Made by a program: the position numbers and the translations under genes
Notes under the pieces: model-generated
Seen by the model: only the letters and a program-made list of their open reading frames with translations
Told to the model about the DNA's origin: nothing
Databases searched by the model: none
In this document: positions 8,297-17,759 of the stretch, piece by piece
How the letters are laid out: each line of letters opens with the position of its first letter
How positions within the stretch are numbered: position 1 is the first letter of the stretch
Assembly: GCF_004786035.1 (NCBI RefSeq)
Contig: NZ_CP035088.1
Location: 6,409,001-6,473,000 of the forward strand
DNA from: Pseudomonas viciae
Lineage (GTDB): Bacteria > Pseudomonadota > Gammaproteobacteria > Pseudomonadales > Pseudomonadaceae
Direction: 5' to 3'
Length of the DNA stretch: 64,000 nucleotides

Positions 8297-8839
8297 TTAA
8301 TCCAAGGCCCGGACCAACTGCGACGTATCGCCGCTAAGCGGTCGTACCAGAGCACTCCAGACAAGCCGCAGCAGCAGATAGCTCATCGCACCGGACACCG
8401 CGAGAAAAAACAACAGGCTCCACTCGGGGATGCTCAGGTCGAACAGCGTCCAAGTGATGTTGGCGCAATCCACTACACCGTCGAGGACGCGATGCAGGGC
8501 GCACCACCAGGAATCCGCCCTCTGCAGTTGCGCAATACAATCAGGCAACGGCTCGAACGAAACGCTCTGCACCAGAACCTGACGCCATGCCAGGGTCACT
8601 CCCCCGGCCGCAAAAACCAACCCCATCCCCCCATAGAAGAGGCTGCCCCTTCGGCCCGGGCCATGTACGCAGGCCACAAGGCCGTTCACCAGAAACAGCA
8701 TCAGGCACAACCGCTGCAAAATACACAGGCTGCAAGGCGTCAGACCGACCGCATATTCCAAATAACTGGCGATGCCCAAAGCCAGGGCCGCAGCGATGGA
8801 AGCCATGAGAAACAAGAAGCGTGAGCTGGCCAAAGACAT
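8297..8839 (-). CDS. dsbB: Disulfide bond formation protein B
   Basis: A 180-residue inner-membrane protein with four hydrophobic segments. It has the quinone-proximal redox pair PCSLC (Cys36 and Cys39) in the first periplasmic loop and a second Cys pair in the loop LPDCIAQLQRADSWWC. DsbB re-oxidises DsbA and passes electrons to ubiquinone. In P. aeruginosa the homologue at this position is called DsbH. It is probably a single transcription unit between hemY and algQ. Confidence 0.9.
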   Translation of the reverse strand: MSLASSRFLFLMASIAAALALGIASYLEYAVGLTPCSLCILQRLCLMLFLVNGLVACVHGPGRRGSLFYGGMGLVFAAGGVTLAWRQVLVQSVSFEPLPDCIAQLQRADSWWCALHRVLDGVVDCANITWTLFDLSIPEWSLLFFLAVSGAMSYLLLRLVWSALVRPLSGDTSQLVRALD

Positions 8840-9044
8840 GGCGGTTCCGTAACAAAAGAGACAAGCAGTTACGGTAGAGGAAAGCCCTCAGGCCTTTCAA
8901 GGCAGGCCTGGGCAGACACTTCACCAAGGGTGTAGGGAATTCCCGACAGGCGCTGGGGGATTGTGCGCAGTCCGCTGTAGGACTTTGGCCAAAGCCTTAA
9001 ACAGACAGGTATCAACGCCCCCAATGCTGTCCACTTGAAACCCT

Positions 9045-9072
9045 GTGGCGAGGGCGCTTACTCCCTCGCCAC
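9045..9072. repeat. REP-type palindrome, slightly degenerate
   Basis: GTGGCGAGGGCGC and ACTCCCTCGCCAC form an imperfect inverted repeat directly after the hemY stop codon. It is the same family as the repeat at 1736, with two arm mismatches. Confidence 0.8.
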
Positions 9073-9089
9073 AATGATTCATACAAATA

Positions 9090-10337
9090 TCAAGTGGACA
9101 AAACCTGAGCCGGGACCGGCAAAGGTGCGGCCAGCAGACGCTCATCCAGCAATCCCAAGCCTTCCTGGAACAACTGATTGCTGCGCTCGGCATCGCCCAG
9201 TTGCGCCAACAGCCGCGCCAGTTCGGCGCACGCTTCGGGGTTGCGCTGCACCCGCAAACTGCTTTCCAGATAATCGCGCGCCTTGCCCCACAAACTGTTC
9301 TGCAGGCACAGACGCCCCAGGGTCAGCAGCAGGCTCGGATCGGCAGGATGATCCTTGAGCCAGCCTTCAGCCGTTTGTAGCTGTCGAGCCGGATCATTAC
9401 CACGGACCAACCCGTACAGGCGCGCCAGGTGGCTGTCATAGTGACGCTTGAGCGCCGTTCGCAGCACCTCTTCGGCCTCGACCTGGGCCCCCAGTTGCCG
9501 CAACTGCTCGGCATAGGCCAATACCAGCGCCGGCTCCTGACGCTGCGCCGAGGTCAGTTGTTGCCAGGCGCGATTGAGCGACTGCAAACCGACGCTGCCG
9601 TCCTCTTCACGGTGGGCCGCCAAGGTCAGATTCTCGCCCCACGCCCGGCGCTCAAGTTCAGTCAGTTCGCCGGCAGGCAGGACCTTGTCCTTGCGCAACT
9701 CCGGCAACAACCGGATCACCGCCGACCAATCACCACGCTGCTGATGCAGGCGTTGCAACTGGCGCAGGGTCTGGGCGTTATGGGGATGGCGTTCGTGCAT
9801 GGCCTGCAGCGTGGTCAATGCGCCGTCGGTGTCGCCGCGATCCGTCTGCAGTTGCGCGTGAGTCAGGGCGATGGCCAGTTCCGCCTGGGGCTGACGCTCC
9901 AAGGCACGTTCCAGCAAACTGTCGCTCTGTTCGTAAAGCCCTTGTTCGTTGGCCGCACGGGCGGCACCGAGGTAATACAGCAGCGGCTGGCGCTCGGCTT
10001 CGGCGGCACGATGCAAGTGACGTTGGGCACTGGCCCAGCGACCTTCGGCCAGGTCCAGTTGGCCGTGCTCGATTGCCACTTGCACACGACGACTACGGTT
10101 GCGCCGCGACCACGGGTTGACCACGCCGCTGGAGGTGGTCACCAGCCCGACCAAGGCACTCACGCCCCGCCACACCAGCCAGAGCACCGCCACCAGCGCC
10201 AGGGTGACCCACAGGCCGGCTTCGTAACGGAAGTTCTTGTACGCCACCAGCACGTAACCCGAATGCTCGGCGATCGCCACGCCCAGCAACGCGGCGGCAG
10301 CGATAACTACGAACAGAATCACGTAGAGACGTTTCAT
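9090..10337 (-). CDS. hemY: HemY, TPR protein of the haem biosynthesis operon
   Basis: A 415-residue inner-membrane protein. Two N-terminal hydrophobic segments (residues 2-25 and about 40-60, including WVTLALVAVLWLVWRG) form the HemY N-domain. The remainder is made of tetratricopeptide repeats (for example GRWASAQRHLHRAAEAERQP and LLLTLGRLCLQNSLWGKARD). HemY is thought to organise late haem enzymes at the membrane. It is not the B. subtilis oxidase of the same name. Its start overlaps the hemDX stop by 4 bases, so it is the last gene of the hemC-hemDX-hemY operon. Confidence 0.92.
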   Translation of the reverse strand: MKRLYVILFVVIAAAALLGVAIAEHSGYVLVAYKNFRYEAGLWVTLALVAVLWLVWRGVSALVGLVTTSSGVVNPWSRRNRSRRVQVAIEHGQLDLAEGRWASAQRHLHRAAEAERQPLLYYLGAARAANEQGLYEQSDSLLERALERQPQAELAIALTHAQLQTDRGDTDGALTTLQAMHERHPHNAQTLRQLQRLHQQRGDWSAVIRLLPELRKDKVLPAGELTELERRAWGENLTLAAHREEDGSVGLQSLNRAWQQLTSAQRQEPALVLAYAEQLRQLGAQVEAEEVLRTALKRHYDSHLARLYGLVRGNDPARQLQTAEGWLKDHPADPSLLLTLGRLCLQNSLWGKARDYLESSLRVQRNPEACAELARLLAQLGDAERSNQLFQEGLGLLDERLLAAPLPVPAQVLST

Positions 10338-12250
10338 GGCGTAGCCCCCTGCTCACCAGCCTTGGGCAGCGGCTTGACCGACTCTTCGACATTCAGGTTG
10401 CGACGCTCAAGGTAGGCCTGGACGCTGCTCAGGGTGCCCGTCAGGTCCGGCGTGACCACCGTCACCGGTTGCTTGGACAGCTCTCCCACGCGCTCAAGCA
10501 TGATTTTGCTTTGCGGGTTGTCCTGGTTGAAGTTGTTCTTGAGCACGTCCCGGGCTTCGGTCAGCGCCTGGGTGTACACCGCCGCCTGGCCGTTGAGGGC
10601 GGCCCATTGCGCCTGCTCCAACGCCAGGCTCAAGGCCAGGCGCACCTGCACCAGGCTCTGCCCGGCCAAGAGCGGGCGGACGTTCTCGTCAGCATTGAAA
10701 TCGATGCGGATGTAGCGCGAGATCTGATCCCACCACTGTGCCCAGCGGCTGGCGCCATCGCCGTCGGCGGTCAGGCCCAGTAGGGATTCACCGCGATCCT
10801 TGTATTCGGGCGCCAACTCGGTGAGCTGCAACACCTGATCACGCAGGGCACCCAGTTGCAGGAACAGCCCGGTACGATCCGGTTGCTCGGTGCTGCGCAA
10901 CGCCGCGAGGGTCTTGGCCAACTGCTCGCGGGCGGCAAACGAGCCGGGGTCGTTCTGCTCCCGGAGGATTTCGTCAGCGCCCTGGACCAGGGCCTGGGCA
11001 CTGCTGATGTCTTGCAGGGCGGAAAGACGCAGGCTGGCCAGGCGCAACAGATGTTCGGCTTCAGCCAGGCGCCAGTCCTTGCGACTGGCACCGAGCACGG
11101 TCTCCAGGCGCTGGTTCAGACGCTGCTGATCACCTTGCAACTGGGCGACCTGACGCCGCCGCTCTTCCAGCTCTTCGGCCGGAGGCAATTGCGCCAGGCG
11201 TTCACTCAGGCGTTGCTCATTGAGCTTGAGGGTCTGGGCCTGGTCATTCAGCGCCTGGACCTGGCTGGACTGCTGCTGGTTATTGAGCTGCAGGTGACGC
11301 ACCTGCCACACGCCCCAACCGCCAACCGCCACACCGGCAGCCCCCAATAACAACGCGACAATGGCCAGGCCGTTGCCGCGACGCGGCGCCACCGGGGCCG
11401 GGGTTTGAACCGGCGCATCGATCGCTGGCTGCTCTTGATCTTCTTTTGGCAAGGCTGTTTCGCTCACGTATCCATCCTTTGCATTAGAAAACGGCACGGA
11501 TTGTTCCCGTAACGCCGCCAGCAAAGCCGTGGCACTGGCGCCACGGCAATCCACAACTGTTCGGGCCCCGGCGGCACGCGCCATCTCGGCAACCCTCGGG
11601 CTTGGAACAAACAACGGTAATCGCGCCAGGGCGGGCCACGCATCGCCAGCCAGCTGCTGCAGATGCTCGAAGCCCTGCCCACTGCTGACCACCAGGGCGT
11701 TCAAGCGTTCCGCTGCAACCTTCGCTGGCAATTCACCTTCGCCATAGTGGGGCAGACCGCGCCGGTACAACTCCAGATAATCGACACTAGCACCTTGCTC
11801 GCGCAAACGCTCCGCCAGCAACCCGCGTCCGCCCTCGCCACGCACGATCAGAACCTTGGGATCGGGCCGGGTGATAGCCTGGCGTAACACCAGGTGCTCC
11901 AGCAAGGCTTCGCTGTCATCGCCGTTATCGGGATAAAACACGGTGAGGCCGGCATCGGCAAGGATCTGTCCGGTGGCCGCACCCACGCTGAACCATGGCT
12001 GGTCGGGTGGCTCGGGCCAGTATTGGCGCAGCAGTTCGACACACAGGCGCGCGGCGGGTTTGCTGACCACGATCACGGCACAATACTGGTCCAGCCTTTG
12101 AAGGATCGCCTGCTCGGCATCGGATACGGGGATCGGCTCGATATCCAGCAACGGCAGGCTGCTGCTGAACACCCCCGCGTCAGCCAGGACAGCCGCCAGC
12201 GCCGACGACTCGTCCGCCGGCCGGGTGAGCAGCAGTCGCCAGCCCGTCAC
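10334..12250 (-). CDS. hemDX: Fused uroporphyrinogen-III synthase HemD / membrane protein HemX
   Basis: One uninterrupted 638-residue frame. Residues 1 to about 255 are HemD, which cyclises hydroxymethylbilane to uroporphyrinogen III (N-terminal [11 protein letters not shown], later [17 protein letters not shown] and [13 protein letters not shown]). From about 262 the protein is HemX: an acidic/Pro-rich linker, one membrane segment near 290-315 ([18 protein letters not shown]), a coiled coil rich in Gln/Leu, and a helical C-terminal domain. HemX and HemD are usually separate genes in pseudomonads. Here residue 262 is a GTG codon at 11467-11465 preceded by AAAGGA, so HemX may also be made alone. 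It overlaps hemC and hemY by 4 bases each. Confidence 0.88.
   Translation of the reverse strand: MTGWRLLLTRPADESSALAAVLADAGVFSSSLPLLDIEPIPVSDAEQAILQRLDQYCAVIVVSKPAARLCVELLRQYWPEPPDQPWFSVGAATGQILADAGLTVFYPDNGDDSEALLEHLVLRQAITRPDPKVLIVRGEGGRGLLAERLREQGASVDYLELYRRGLPHYGEGELPAKVAAERLNALVVSSGQGFEHLQQLAGDAWPALARLPLFVPSPRVAEMARAAGARTVVDCRGASATALLAALREQSVPFSNAKDGYVSETALPKEDQEQPAIDAPVQTPAPVAPRRGNGLAIVALLLGAAGVAVGGWGVWQVRHLQLNNQQQSSQVQALNDQAQTLKLNEQRLSERLAQLPPAEELEERRRQVAQLQGDQQRLNQRLETVLGASRKDWRLAEAEHLLRLASLRLSALQDISSAQALVQGADEILREQNDPGSFAAREQLAKTLAALRSTEQPDRTGLFLQLGALRDQVLQLTELAPEYKDRGESLLGLTADGDGASRWAQWWDQISRYIRIDFNADENVRPLLAGQSLVQVRLALSLALEQAQWAALNGQAAVYTQALTEARDVLKNNFNQDNPQSKIMLERVGELSKQPVTVVTPDLTGTLSSVQAYLERRNLNVEESVKPLPKAGEQGATP
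11465..11480 (-). promoter_or_regulatory. Possible internal ribosome site and GTG start for HemX
   Basis: On the minus strand AAAGGA (11480-11475) lies 7 bases before GTG (11467-11465), in frame with the HemX half of the fused gene. The residues after GTG (SETALPKED) look like a native HemX N-terminus. Confidence 0.5.
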
Positions 12251-13188
12251 GCGTGGCCGGCCTCGCCGTAGACCGCCTTGAGAATGTCATCGGCGCCCTG
12301 GCTGAGCAGGTCTTCGGCAACCTGCACGCCCAAAGCCTCGGCATCGCGGCGCGGCGCCCGGGCCTCGGCGCTGAGCAGCCGGCCACCGTTCGGATCACCC
12401 ACCAGGCCACGCAACCAGACCTGCTCGCCTTCCAGCACGGCGTAACAGGCAATGGGCACCTGGCAACCGCCATTGAGATGTTTGTTGAGAGCTCGCTCGG
12501 CGAACACCCGGGTGGCGGTGTCTTCGTGGTGCAGCGGCGCCAGCAGGGCGTGGATGTCGCTGTCGGCGCTGCGGCATTCGATGCCCACCGCCCCCTGCCC
12601 ACCCGCTGGCAAGCTGTCGTCGACACTGATGGCCGAGGTGATTCGATCTTCGAAGCCCAGGCGGATCAGGCCCGCGGCGGCAAGGATGATCGCGTCATAC
12701 TCACCGGCGTCGAGCTTGGCCAGGCGAGTGTTGACGTTGCCACGCAGAAAACGGATTTGCAGATCCGGCCGACGGGTCAGCAACTGTGCCTGACGACGCA
12801 AACTGGAGGTGCCGACCACACTGCCGGCAGGCAGTGCATCAAGGCTGGAAAACGTATTGGAGACGAATGCATCGCGCGGATCTTCCCGCTCACAGATGCA
12901 AAACAGGCCCAGGCCTTCGGGGAAGTCCATGGGCACGTCTTTCATCGAATGCACGGCAATGTCGGCTTCGTTGTCCAGCAAAGCGGTTTCCAGCTCCTTG
13001 ACGAACAGGCCCTTGCCGCCGATTTTTGACAATGGCGAGTCCAGCAGCTTGTCACCGCGACTGACCATGGGTACCAGCGTCACGAGCAAGCCTGGGTGGG
13101 CAGCCTCCAGACGGGCTTTGACGTATTCGGCCTGCCAGAGGGCCAGGGCACTTTTACGGGTGGCGATGCGGATCTCGCGAGGGGACAT
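12247..13188 (-). CDS. hemC: Hydroxymethylbilane synthase (porphobilinogen deaminase)
   Basis: A 313-residue enzyme that condenses four porphobilinogen molecules into hydroxymethylbilane. It has the N-terminal signature [19 protein letters not shown], the substrate-binding segment [11 protein letters not shown] with its catalytic Asp, [12 protein letters not shown], and the cofactor-attachment motif GGCQVPI whose Cys carries the dipyrromethane. All key residues are present and length is normal. ATGA overlap with hemD shows coupled translation. It lies 140 bp downstream of algR on the same strand. Confidence 0.96.
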   Translation of the reverse strand: MSPREIRIATRKSALALWQAEYVKARLEAAHPGLLVTLVPMVSRGDKLLDSPLSKIGGKGLFVKELETALLDNEADIAVHSMKDVPMDFPEGLGLFCICEREDPRDAFVSNTFSSLDALPAGSVVGTSSLRRQAQLLTRRPDLQIRFLRGNVNTRLAKLDAGEYDAIILAAAGLIRLGFEDRITSAISVDDSLPAGGQGAVGIECRSADSDIHALLAPLHHEDTATRVFAERALNKHLNGGCQVPIACYAVLEGEQVWLRGLVGDPNGGRLLSAEARAPRRDAEALGVQVAEDLLSQGADDILKAVYGEAGHA

Positions 13189-13326
13189 GGATCAATCCGT
13201 ACTTAAAAGATACGGCAGATAATAACAGCTCAGCCAAAACCGCTTTGACTTGAATCACGACCCCAAGGCCTCCCTGGCCGTCAATGTCCTGGGAATGCAG
13301 CACATGGCACGCCTTGGAACACGGCG

Positions 13327-14073
13327 CTAAAGCTGCTGCATCATCTTGCGCACACCGGCCACGTGTCGCCGACTGACAATCAGCGCATCGCCATTGAGCC
13401 CTTTGAGAAACAGCTGGAAGTGCCCCAGAGGGGTGCGCTGCAAACGCTCGATTCGCTCACGCGCCACAAGGGCATTGCGGTGGATGCGAACAAAGCGCTC
13501 GCCGAACTCGTCTTCAAGGGCCTTGAGCGGCTCGTCCAGCAACACCTCGCCACTCTCATGGCGCAGGGTCACGTACTTATGGTCGGCAATGAAGTAGACC
13601 ACCTGGTTCAACGGGATCAGCTCGATGCCTTTGCGGGTGCGCGCACTGATGTGGCTGCGCGGGCCGCTGCCGCTTTCGGCTGCCGGACGGGTCAACGCCG
13701 CCAGTTGCACCCGATTGGGCCGCTCGGCCTTGCGCAAGGCTTCAACCAGCGCCTCGGCAGCGATCGGCTTGACCAGATAGCCCACGGCGCCGGCCTGCAG
13801 GACTTCGGGCGCAAAGTCGTCCCGGGTGGTACAGAACACCACGGCGGGCGGCGACTCTCGTTCGCACAACTTCGCCGCGACCTGCAAGCCATCCAGGCCA
13901 GGCATGCGAATGTCGAGCAGTACGATATCCGGCTTGTGGCTGTCAATAAGGGCCAACGCCTCTTCGCCATTGGTGGCGCTCGGCTCCAGGACACTGTAAC
14001 CCTCGAGTTCGCCGACCATTCGGCTCAGGCGCTCACGGGCCAGTGGTTCGTCATCAACGATCAGGACATTCAT
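13327..14073 (-). CDS. algR: AlgR, LytTR-family response regulator
   Basis: A 248-residue response regulator. The N-terminal receiver domain has the acidic pair in VDDEP (Asp7, Asp8), the phosphoacceptor Asp54 in VLLDIRMPG and Lys in YLVKPIAAEAL. The C-terminal LytTR DNA-binding domain includes VYFIADHKYVTLRHESGEVL and FVRIHRNALV. AlgR of P. aeruginosa controls alginate, twitching motility and virulence genes. The start at 14073 (MNVLIVDDEP) gives exactly the P. aeruginosa length; an upstream in-frame start at 14133 would add 20 residues unlike the family. The kinase gene algZ/fimS that precedes algR in P. aeruginosa is not present here. Confidence 0.95.
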   Translation of the reverse strand: MNVLIVDDEPLARERLSRMVGELEGYSVLEPSATNGEEALALIDSHKPDIVLLDIRMPGLDGLQVAAKLCERESPPAVVFCTTRDDFAPEVLQAGAVGYLVKPIAAEALVEALRKAERPNRVQLAALTRPAAESGSGPRSHISARTRKGIELIPLNQVVYFIADHKYVTLRHESGEVLLDEPLKALEDEFGERFVRIHRNALVARERIERLQRTPLGHFQLFLKGLNGDALIVSRRHVAGVRKMMQQL

Positions 14074-14341
14074 ATTGCGCTGGATTCCTGCGTGAGTCTC
14101 GCACAAGGATAGCGTAGACAGGGGAAGTGACATCCGTCACCGCGATCCACGCTAAGACTCGCTCGAGGGCCAAAAAGTGCCGCGAGGCGGTTGCCTATCT
14201 TTACCAGCGCCTGCCGATAGATGCTCGAGACCCGTTGTCGCACGGCGTCGCCGTAGGGATTGTTAACACTCGATCTGACCAATATGAGCTCCCCCTTTTC
14301 TATTCGTCCGCTGCGCCATGGATGGAAAAAGCAAAAGTCCT

Positions 14342-14360
14342 ACCGTCCACTGTAGACGGT
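14342..14360. promoter_or_regulatory. Inverted repeat ACCGTC-N7-GACGGT
   Basis: The arms at 14342-14347 and 14355-14360 are perfect 6-base inverted repeats with a 7-base spacer. The left half resembles the ACCGT core of AlgR sites described in P. aeruginosa, so autoregulation is possible, but this is only a visual match. Confidence 0.45.
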
Positions 14361-14367
14361 TGCCACG

Positions 14368-14395
14368 ACGATATTGCTCAATCGGAAAATATCGT
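14368..14395. promoter_or_regulatory. Inverted repeat ACGATATT-N12-AATATCGT
   Basis: Perfect 8-base arms at 14368-14375 and 14388-14395 flank a 12-base spacer, only 7 bases from the preceding inverted repeat. The binding protein is unknown. Confidence 0.5.
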
Positions 14396-14535
14396 TGCGC
14401 AAAAAGCCTCATTAAATGCTCGGGTTGTGCGCAAAAAACCTGCCGACCAGTGCCAGCGCCAGCCCCGACAACCCTGCTATCATCCGCCGCAGCCTTAACC
14501 CGCTATTTTTTCTTCAGCCGATCACGAGCGAATTC

Positions 14536-15930
14536 ATGAGCACTGACAAGACCAATCAGTCCTGGGGCGGCCGCTTCAGTGAACCCGTCGACGCCTTCGT
14601 CGCCCGCTTCACCGCCTCCGTCAACTTCGACCAGCGCCTGTATCGCCACGACATCATGGGTTCGATCGCCCACGCCACCATGCTGGCCAAGGTCGGCGTG
14701 CTGACCGATGCCGAGCGCGACAGCATCATCGATGGCTTGAAAACCATCCAGGATGAAATCGAAGCCGGCCAGTTCGACTGGCGCATCGATCTTGAAGACG
14801 TGCACATGAACATCGAAGCACGCCTGACCGATCGCATCGGCGTGACCGGCAAGAAACTGCACACCGGTCGCAGCCGCAACGACCAGGTGGCTACCGACAT
14901 CCGCTTGTGGCTGCGCGATGAAATCGACCTGATCCTGGCCGAGATCACCCGCCTGCAAAAAGGCCTGCTGGAACAAGCCGAGCGTGAGGCCGAAAGCATC
15001 ATGCCGGGCTTCACCCACCTGCAAACCGCTCAGCCGGTGACCTTCGGGCATCACATGCTGGCCTGGTTCGAAATGCTCAGCCGCGACTACGAGCGCCTGG
15101 TCGATTGCCGCAAGCGCACCAACCGCATGCCCCTGGGCAGCGCCGCGCTGGCCGGTACCACCTATCCGATCGATCGCCAATACACCGCGCAACTGCTCGG
15201 CTTCGACGCCGTGGGCGGCAACTCGCTGGATAACGTTTCGGACCGCGATTTCGCCATCGAATTCTGCGCTGCCGCGAGCATCGCGATGATGCACCTGTCG
15301 CGCTTCTCCGAAGAGCTGGTGCTGTGGACCAGTGCGCAATTCCAATTCATTGACCTGCCGGACCGCTTCTGCACCGGCAGCTCGATCATGCCGCAAAAGA
15401 AAAACCCCGACGTGCCGGAACTGGTACGGGGCAAGAGTGGCCGGGTGTTCGGCGCACTGATGGGCCTGTTGACCCTGATGAAAGGCCAGCCGCTGGCCTA
15501 TAACAAGGACAACCAGGAAGACAAGGAACCGCTGTTCGACGCCGCCGACACCCTGCGCGACTCGCTGCGAGCCTTTGCCGACATGATTCCGGCGATCAAG
15601 CCCAAGCATGCCGTAATGCGCGAAGCGGCCCTGCGCGGTTTCTCCACCGCCACTGACTTGGCCGATTACCTGGTGCGCCGTGGCCTGCCGTTCCGTGATT
15701 GCCATGAAATCGTTGGCCATGCCGTGAAGTACGGTGTGGACAGCGGCAAGGACCTGGCAGAGATGAGCCTGGACGAACTACGCAAGTTCAGCGACCAGAT
15801 TGAGCAGGACGTGTTTGCGGTGCTGACCCTGGAAGGTTCGGTCAATGCCCGTGACCACATTGGCGGCACGGCACCGGCGCAGGTCAAGGCAGCGGTTGTG
15901 CGCGGCCAGGCGTTGCTCGCCAGCCGCTAA
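14536..15930 (+). CDS. argH: Argininosuccinate lyase
   Basis: A 464-residue enzyme of the fumarase/aspartase superfamily that splits argininosuccinate into arginine and fumarate, the last step of arginine synthesis. The N-terminus WGGRFSEP, the segments [11 protein letters not shown] and [10 protein letters not shown], and the superfamily signature around [12 protein letters not shown] are all intact. The start at 14536 (MSTDKTNQS) was preferred over one 120 bases upstream, because the extra residues are not family-like and the region there looks non-coding. It is divergent from algR and is followed by a REP doublet. Confidence 0.97.
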   Translation: MSTDKTNQSWGGRFSEPVDAFVARFTASVNFDQRLYRHDIMGSIAHATMLAKVGVLTDAERDSIIDGLKTIQDEIEAGQFDWRIDLEDVHMNIEARLTDRIGVTGKKLHTGRSRNDQVATDIRLWLRDEIDLILAEITRLQKGLLEQAEREAESIMPGFTHLQTAQPVTFGHHMLAWFEMLSRDYERLVDCRKRTNRMPLGSAALAGTTYPIDRQYTAQLLGFDAVGGNSLDNVSDRDFAIEFCAAASIAMMHLSRFSEELVLWTSAQFQFIDLPDRFCTGSSIMPQKKNPDVPELVRGKSGRVFGALMGLLTLMKGQPLAYNKDNQEDKEPLFDAADTLRDSLRAFADMIPAIKPKHAVMREAALRGFSTATDLADYLVRRGLPFRDCHEIVGHAVKYGVDSGKDLAEMSLDELRKFSDQIEQDVFAVLTLEGSVNARDHIGGTAPAQVKAAVVRGQALLASR

Positions 15931-15933
15931 AAG

Positions 15934-16029
15934 CTTCGCGAGCAAGCCCGCTCCCATAGTAGATCTTCAGTGAACACAAATTTTGTGAACATATAGAGAT
16001 CCAATGTGGGAGCGGGCTTGCTCGCGAAA
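15934..16029. repeat. REP doublet
   Basis: Two copies of the element GAGCAAGCCCGCTCCCA face each other (15934-15957 and, inverted, 16005-16029) around a 47-bp spacer, between convergent argH and the GST gene. Confidence 0.88.
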
Positions 16030-16053
16030 GCGTCCTTCAGAACACCACAAAAC

Positions 16054-16713
16054 TCACTTCTTGGCCGCGATCATCGCCAAAAACCCCGGCATCGCCGCTT
16101 CTCGATCCGCCGCAATCCGTTGCACATGCGGGTTCTGCCCCAAGCGCTCCATCAGCGCCTTGGCCGCTGGCATATCCGCCAGCAGGTCGATATCGAACAG
16201 TTTCCTGCCCACCTGACACGCCAGCGAAACACTGTAGAAAAAATACAGATCGGCAACGCTCAAGCTATCGCCTGCCACGTAGGGCGAGAATTTACCGTGC
16301 CTGCCCAGCGAGGCGAACCCCAGCAGCAATTCGGCCCTGGTCTTTTCCTTGATGGCCTCGGGTACCGACATGCCGAAAAATGCCTCGCCATAGCAGGCCC
16401 GCCCGGGCAACTCGATGTACAGCTCGATCTCCCTGCACAAGGCCAACACCTGGGCACGTTCGAACGGGTCACTGGGCAGCAGGGCCTTGCCTGGCTGGGT
16501 TTGCTCGATGTATTCGAGGATCACGCTGGTCTCGTTGATAAAACCCTGCTCGGTCTTCAGCACCGGCACCTTGCCGCGCGGGCTGATGGCCAGGGCTTCC
16601 GGCGTCTGGTTGCCAAAGAACGGCACCTCCTCGAAGGGCAGGCCCTTCTCCAGCAGTGCCAGTTTGACCATGTTGTAATAATTACTGACAGAGAAACCAT
16701 AAAGCTTGAGCAT
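16054..16713 (-). CDS. Glutathione S-transferase family protein
   Basis: A 219-residue protein with an N-terminal thioredoxin-like domain (MLKLYGFSVSNYYNMVKLAL, then PRGKVPVLKT and the glutathione-binding ETSVILEYI) and a C-terminal all-helical domain (SVADLYFFYSV). Catalytic Ser/Tyr candidates are in FSVSNYYN. Substrate is unknown. It stands alone, convergent with argH across a REP doublet. Confidence 0.88.
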   Translation of the reverse strand: MLKLYGFSVSNYYNMVKLALLEKGLPFEEVPFFGNQTPEALAISPRGKVPVLKTEQGFINETSVILEYIEQTQPGKALLPSDPFERAQVLALCREIELYIELPGRACYGEAFFGMSVPEAIKEKTRAELLLGFASLGRHGKFSPYVAGDSLSVADLYFFYSVSLACQVGRKLFDIDLLADMPAAKALMERLGQNPHVQRIAADREAAMPGFLAMIAAKK

Positions 16714-16837
16714 TACAAAGCCTCCAGGCCGTGCGGGGTTGGCAGCCTTGCGTTATAGACTGCCGAGGCGTTTCTCGCCAGGCGCATCACGCCGCTGAAT
16801 GCAGGTAAACTGGCGCCCTTTCTCCCAGGAGCCTGCC

Positions 16838-17122
16838 ATGAGCGAGCCAACCGATATCGATAACGACGAAGAAGAATTTGTCGAATCGACGCTGATCGAA
16901 GCCATCGAAAACCAGATCGAAAGCGAAAACCCGCCAGCAGCCAGGGCTGTTTTGAATAAATTGACCCTGGTGGGTTATGAGCGCGAAGAAATTCTCAACC
17001 TGATGGCCCATGTGCTGGCGGTGGAAATTGACGCGATCCTGGAGGAGGACCGTGCCTTCAATACCGAGTGGTATGAAGCCGCCTTGCGCGCCTTGCCTGA
17101 GTTGCCGCCGGAAAAGAACTGA
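16838..17122 (+). CDS. Small acidic conserved protein, function unknown
   Basis: A 94-residue soluble protein with a very acidic start (DIDNDEEEF) followed by helices (FVESTLIEAIENQI, LVGYEREEILNLMAHVLAVE). I do not recognise a named family. The start at 16838 follows AGGAGCC with good spacing, whereas an upstream in-frame start at 16799 lacks one. It is divergent from the GST gene and followed by a REP doublet, so probably monocistronic. Confidence 0.7.
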   Translation: MSEPTDIDNDEEEFVESTLIEAIENQIESENPPAARAVLNKLTLVGYEREEILNLMAHVLAVEIDAILEEDRAFNTEWYEAALRALPELPPEKN

Positions 17123-17131
17123 ACCGCTCTT

Positions 17132-17224
17132 GTGGCGAGGGAGCTTGCTCCCGCTGGGGCGCGAAGCGGCCCCACTAGCTTGACGACTGCTGCGTAGCCG
17201 AGCGGGAGCAAGCTCCGTCGCCAC
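17132..17224. repeat. REP doublet of the GTGGCGAGGGAGC family
   Basis: Left element GTGGCGAGGGAGCTTGCTCC and right inverted element GGAGCAAGCTCCGTCGCCAC enclose a spacer that itself contains the palindromic stretch GGGGCGCGAAGCGGCCCC. It lies between two rightward genes. Confidence 0.85.
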
Positions 17225-17335
17225 AAAAGAATCGCTTTAAACAAAAAAAGCATGACGCTGACACTGGACAGCCCGGCCGAGTGCGCTCACCTTAGTGTCG
17301 CTGTCGTCCAAATTCCTAGAAAGTCTGGAGTCCTT

Positions 17336-17581
17336 ATGTCGCTTACCCCTGAGCTGGTTGCCGAACTGGAAATCCTTGCACTCTTCAACCTGGACAGTTC
17401 CCAGGAAGGCCTGAAAATTCATCAGACCGCTGCCCCGAAAGCCATTGCCGCTGCCCAACGCCTGTACGAAAAAGAACTGATCGACCAACCCGACGGCGGT
17501 TATCTGACCAGCCTGGGGCGCGATGCTGCACAAAGTGTACAAACCGTTCTGACGATACTCAGCGTTCAAGAAACCGCCTGA
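17336..17581 (+). CDS. TIGR02647 family small protein
   Basis: An 81-residue protein (LTPELVAELEILALFNLDSS, then KIHQTAAPKAIAAAQRLYEK and GGYLTSLGRDAAQ) matching the TIGR02647 family, which is described as having a winged-helix-like character. A role in DNA binding is plausible but not shown. The start at 17336 lies after GGAGTCCTT; the longer frame from 17252 adds residues unlike the family. It sits just upstream of cyaA on the same strand, with about 180 bp between them. Confidence 0.7.
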   Translation: MSLTPELVAELEILALFNLDSSQEGLKIHQTAAPKAIAAAQRLYEKELIDQPDGGYLTSLGRDAAQSVQTVLTILSVQETA

Positions 17582-17759
17582 TTCTCCCCTGCCGCCCACG
17601 GAAATCTCCTTCAGCGAGATTTCCGCAGGCGTACTGGCGCCCCGCGTAAAGATTCTGCTGTTAAAACCCTATTTCAGCTTAAGAATTCCGCCGATCGGAC
17701 GCTAAACTGCCATCACCTGTGATCTCCCACGTTCGACGCCGCGAGCGGTTTGAGCTGAC

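Larger units (their letters stand above)
14074..14535. promoter_or_regulatory. 462-bp algR-argH divergent intergenic region
   Basis: The region separates divergent algR and argH and contains no convincing gene. It is more AT-rich near 14310-14420 and holds two inverted repeats (14342-14360 and 14368-14395) suitable for dimeric regulators. An extended -10 element TGCTATCAT lies at 14475-14483, which would start argH transcription about 45 bases before its ATG. No recognisable remnant of an algZ/fimS kinase gene was seen. Confidence 0.6.

Noticed and set aside
14070..14282. A possible small gene upstream of algR, considered as an algZ remnant
   Set aside because: The minus-strand frame MVRSSVNNPYGDAV... 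shows no similarity to kinase motifs (no H-box, N-box or membrane segment), so there is no evidence of an algZ relic.
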